Positions 61,165 to 64,000 of a DNA stretch of 64,000 bases are shown here, one piece after another (position 1 is the first letter of the stretch; each line of letters starts with the position of its first letter). The notes under the pieces are model-generated. The model was not told where the DNA came from, made no database searches, and saw only the letters and a list, made by a program, of their open reading frames with translations. Made by a program: the position numbers and the translations under genes. Origin of the DNA: Cryptomeria japonica (taxonomy: Eukaryota > Streptophyta > Pinopsida > Cupressales > Cupressaceae); assembly GCF_030272615.1 (NCBI RefSeq), contig NC_081412.1, positions 106,524,296 through 106,588,295 on the forward strand, in the 5' to 3' direction.

Positions 61165-61540
61165 TGTATATATTGGCAGGATGTTTGAGAGTGGTTTCAG
61201 ATCTCTAAGAGTTAAAATGCAAATTCTAGATTTTAGAAGATCTTATAAATTTTTAGACTCGGTCAAATTTCAATAATCAACATTTCAATATTTGCTAACT
61301 CTTTTTATCTTAATCTCTTAATCTTCCTTGAGCTCTAGACTCATCTCCTTCCATATCTATATTGGCAAGATGTTTGAAAGTGATTTCAAATCTCCAGGAG
61401 TGATTTTTGCAAATTCTAGATGTTAGAAGATCTTATAAATTTTTATACTTAGTCAAATTTCAGTAATCAACATGCTCCTATCAGCATTTTCTATTTCTCT
61501 TTATCTTTCTTGAGCTCTAGAGTCATCTCTCTCCATAGCA
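61165..61540. repeat. Two-copy tandem repeat, period 189 bp
   Basis: ATTGGCAGGATGTTTGAGAG (61172) and ATTGGCAAGATGTTTGAAAG (61361) start units that share AATTCTAGAT, TAGAAGATCTTATAAATTTT and TTGAGCTCTAGA. Confidence 0.85.
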
Positions 61541-61700
61541 CTCTTCCTCTATCCCCTCTCTACCTCTATATCTTACTTTTCTCTCTCTTACATCCCTAAC
61601 TCTCTACTATTTGTCTCCTCTCTCTCTGTACACCTCCCCTCACTCCCTACCTATCTCTATTTTTCTACATATATACATCTCTCTCTCTACGTACTTTTGT

Positions 61701-61743
<43 letters not shown>

Positions 61744-62110
61744 ACCCTCCCTCCTTCCCTCTCTACTTTTATTTCCCCTCTATCTCTTCTATACCTCTCT
61801 ATTTCACTCTCTCATTTCTCTCCCAAAATCTAGACTTATCTCTACCTCTCTCTCACGTACTTAACTCTCTACTATCTATCTCATCTCTCTCTACACTTCC
61901 CCTTACTCCCTACCTACCTTTATTTCTCTACATACCTTTCACTCCCTCTCTACCAACATCTCTCTCTCCCTCTATCTCTTCACCCTTCCCTCATCCCCTC
62001 TCTAATTTTATGTCCCTTCTATCCCCTCTCTACCTCTCTATCTTACTTTATTTCCTCTCTCCCAAAATCTAAAACTATGTCTCTACCTCTCTCTCACGTC
62101 CTGAACCCTT
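61541..62110. repeat. CT-rich low-complexity block
   Basis: Almost purely C and T on the plus strand, with (CT)n at about 61699-61741 and an imperfect higher-order repeat of about 260-300 bp (CCCAAAATCTA, CTCTCTCACGT, TAACTCTCTACTAT). The 153-residue frame inside it is Leu/Ser low complexity and not a gene. Confidence 0.85.
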
Positions 62111-62112
62111 TA

Positions 62113-63138
62113 CATAACATAATAGGTTGTATTATGACATAATAGGTCGTATTATGACATAACAGGTCCTATTATGACATAACAGGTCGTATTATGCCAT
62201 AATAGGACCTATTATCTCACAATGAGACCTATTATGACATAATAGGTTGTATTATGACATTATACGTCCTATTATGTCAGAAATAGTCCTATTATGACAT
62301 AATACCCCTTAAGAAGTCCTAGTAAGGGGTATAAAGTCATAATAGGTCCTCTTAAGGGATTTTATGACATAATATGACCTATGATGTCATAATAGGACTT
62401 ATGATGACATAATAGGACCTATTACATCATCACAAATCCTATTATGTCATTATTATTCCTATTATAACATAATACCCTTTAACAGGTTCTACTAAGGGGT
62501 ATAATGTCATAATAGGTCCACTTAAGGGGTCTTATAACATAATAGGACCTATTATGACATGACAGGTCCTCTTAAGGGATCTTATGACATTATAGGACCT
62601 ATTATGACATAATAGGTCCTATTATGTGATAATTGATCCTATTATGTCATAATAGGTCCTACTAAGGGGTCTTATGTCATAATAGGTCCTAGTAAGAGGT
62701 ATAATGCCATAATAGGTCCTCTTAGGGGGTCTTATGACATAATAGGAACTATTATGAATAGGTCGTATTATGTCACAATAGGACCTATTATGACATAATA
62801 GGTCGTATTATGTCACAATAGGACCTATTATGACACAATAGGACCTATTATGTCACAATGTGGCCTATTATGATATAATAGGTCATATTATGACATTATA
62901 GGTCCTATTATGTCACAATAGGTCATGTTATGACATAATACCCATCAACTCTCTCTAAACGTACCATCTCTCTCTTCCAACCAACCTATCTTTCTCTACA
63001 TATGTCATAATAGGTCCTCTTAAGGGGTCTTATATCATAATAGGTCTTAGTAAGAGGTATAATGCCATAATAGGTCCTCTTAAGGGATCTTATGATATAA
63101 TAGGTCATATTATGTCATAATAGGACCTATTGTGTCAC
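62113..63138. repeat. Nearly self-complementary 20-bp tandem array
   Basis: The consensus unit is ATTATGACATAATAGGTCCT. It consists of two odd-centred palindromes, ATTATG-A-CATAAT and AGG-T-CCT. Some stretches alternate with a 10-bp variant CTTAAGGGGT or AGTAAGGGGT in phase. An unrelated CT-rich stretch interrupts it at about 62941-63000. The array ends where a truncated family C LTR begins. Confidence 0.92.
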
Positions 63139-63331
63139 TGTTGGTGTAAATAATTGTTCATCATGGATATTATTACACCTTACTTAAGTTTACTTAGGAA
63201 ATGCATTTCATAGTAGTTTGGGTATGAGACACTTGGGTGTTTGTGCCATATTTAAATAGTGTGTGTAGGATAATTTCCACATTTTGTGGACTTATCTTGT
63301 TGTTACATTTCACATTCAGTAGGTGATCCAT
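63139..63331 (+). mobile_element. Truncated LTR, family C
   Basis: It starts TGTTGGTGTAAATAATTGTT and follows the copy at 17596 for about 190 bp up to AGGTGATCCA. The remainder, including the TATA box, is missing. Confidence 0.83.
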
Positions 63332-64000
63332 GATAGGGAGATACTAAAAAATTGGCTCAAATTGTGTGTTTGCAATAAATTTGGCTTGCAAGTTCCCTCA
63401 AAGGTAATTATTGAAGGTTTTTTCAATTGTTTAGGTACTATTTCTTTGATTTCTTTCCTTCTCTATTCTTCATATCAACCCTGAGATCTTCCTACCATGT
63501 CAATTCTTGTTTTCACTCAAACTTGCTCTCAAGTCTCACAAAAGTGAAACTTTGCTTCTTAGCTCCAAACACCAAGATCACTCACCAAGAGTTGCAGAGG
63601 TCTCAAAAATTGTCTAACATCCTCTTAGGCTTAATTCAACTTGGTTTGATGGTCTTTCAAGTTTTCTTCTTACTTGATTTAAGGAAAAGCTCAAAACAGG
63701 GCTACAAGAAAAGAGCCCCAATTAGCCCTCCAAAACTGCTAAAATGCTTATAACTCCACAAACTACAAAAACACCTCATGAAACCTTTGCATTTATGGAT
63801 ACCCTTTATGGATATCTTTCAAATTTGTGCTATGAGGAGATTTGAAAAGACCGTACAACTATTGTCCTATAAATGTGCCTAAAAACAAGGGTTTTCAAGG
63901 GTTTTAAGTCTTCAAACACCTTATCACCATTCCAAACTCTTCTTCAGACCACCAAATATTTTGAGAAGGTATGTACCATCATTTTTAATCCTTCCAAATT
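63332..64000. other. No gene recognised
   Basis: The 108-residue frame at 63427-63753 has no domain and ordinary AT-rich composition. The stretch 63590-63900 could be a decayed LTR, but no ends were found. Confidence 0.35.

Noticed and set aside
61611-62072. 153-residue open frame
   Set aside because: It is a translation of CT-rich simple sequence, almost only Leu, Ser, Pro, Tyr and Phe, with no domain.
62113-63138. CRISPR-like or regularly spaced repeat
   Set aside because: The units are contiguous with no unique spacers, and the setting is a plant nuclear genome.
63427-63753. 108-residue plus-strand frame as a cellular gene
   Set aside because: No domain, no promoter or splice context. 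The length is within chance expectation in this amount of sequence.

Overview
The window is nuclear DNA from a seed plant with a large, repeat-filled genome. The evidence is the set of plant-specific element families: L1-like LINEs whose first ORF carries a DUF4283 domain and a zinc knuckle, a Tat-lineage Ty3/gypsy element with a second RNase H, Ty1/copia elements, tRNA-derived SINEs and a plant mobile domain (PMD) gene. I cannot name the species. No intact cellular gene, tRNA gene or functional rRNA gene is visible. Every long coding region belongs to a mobile element or its cargo, and all carry stops or frameshifts.

Layout, left to right. 1-7.3 kb: a small deleted copia element (minus strand) inserted in one copy of a diverged direct repeat. 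8.2-17.0 kb: a tandem array of about 360-bp units derived from 5S rRNA genes, broken by an insertion of about 755 bp and by a 6.7-kb segment that looks like a giant solo LTR (target duplication CAACA). That segment carries a SINE and a LINE-style retroposed sequence. 17.0-22.9 kb: a solo LTR, another SINE, AT and CT microsatellites and a second small 5S-derived array. 22.9-39.7 kb: the 3' half of a minus-strand Tat-type gypsy element (B). Read leftward it has the integrase C-terminus, a spacer, a PMD gene in antisense with its own TATA box, a polypurine tract and a 3' LTR. A full-length 6.6-kb LINE (perfect 18-bp target duplication) and a second LINE fragment lie inside that LTR.

39.7-60.7 kb: a plus-strand gypsy element (A) begins inside the integrase of element B. 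Its 5' LTR is interrupted by a 7.5-kb copia element (minus strand, target duplication ATCCC), one LTR of which holds a MITE. The internal region of A runs from a primer binding site at 48.86 kb through gag, protease, RT and RNase H. It stops inside the second RNase H, where another LTR starts. That LTR holds a SINE, which is itself split by a solo LTR, and further on another solo LTR.

60.7-64 kb: short tandem repeats, a CT-rich block and a 1-kb array of a nearly self-complementary 20-bp unit, followed by a truncated LTR and unassigned sequence.

The region therefore reads as a stack of at least four nesting levels whose order can be worked out from target-site duplications. The points most worth following up are the antisense PMD cargo gene, the 5S-derived satellite, the self-complementary 20-bp array and the giant solo LTR.
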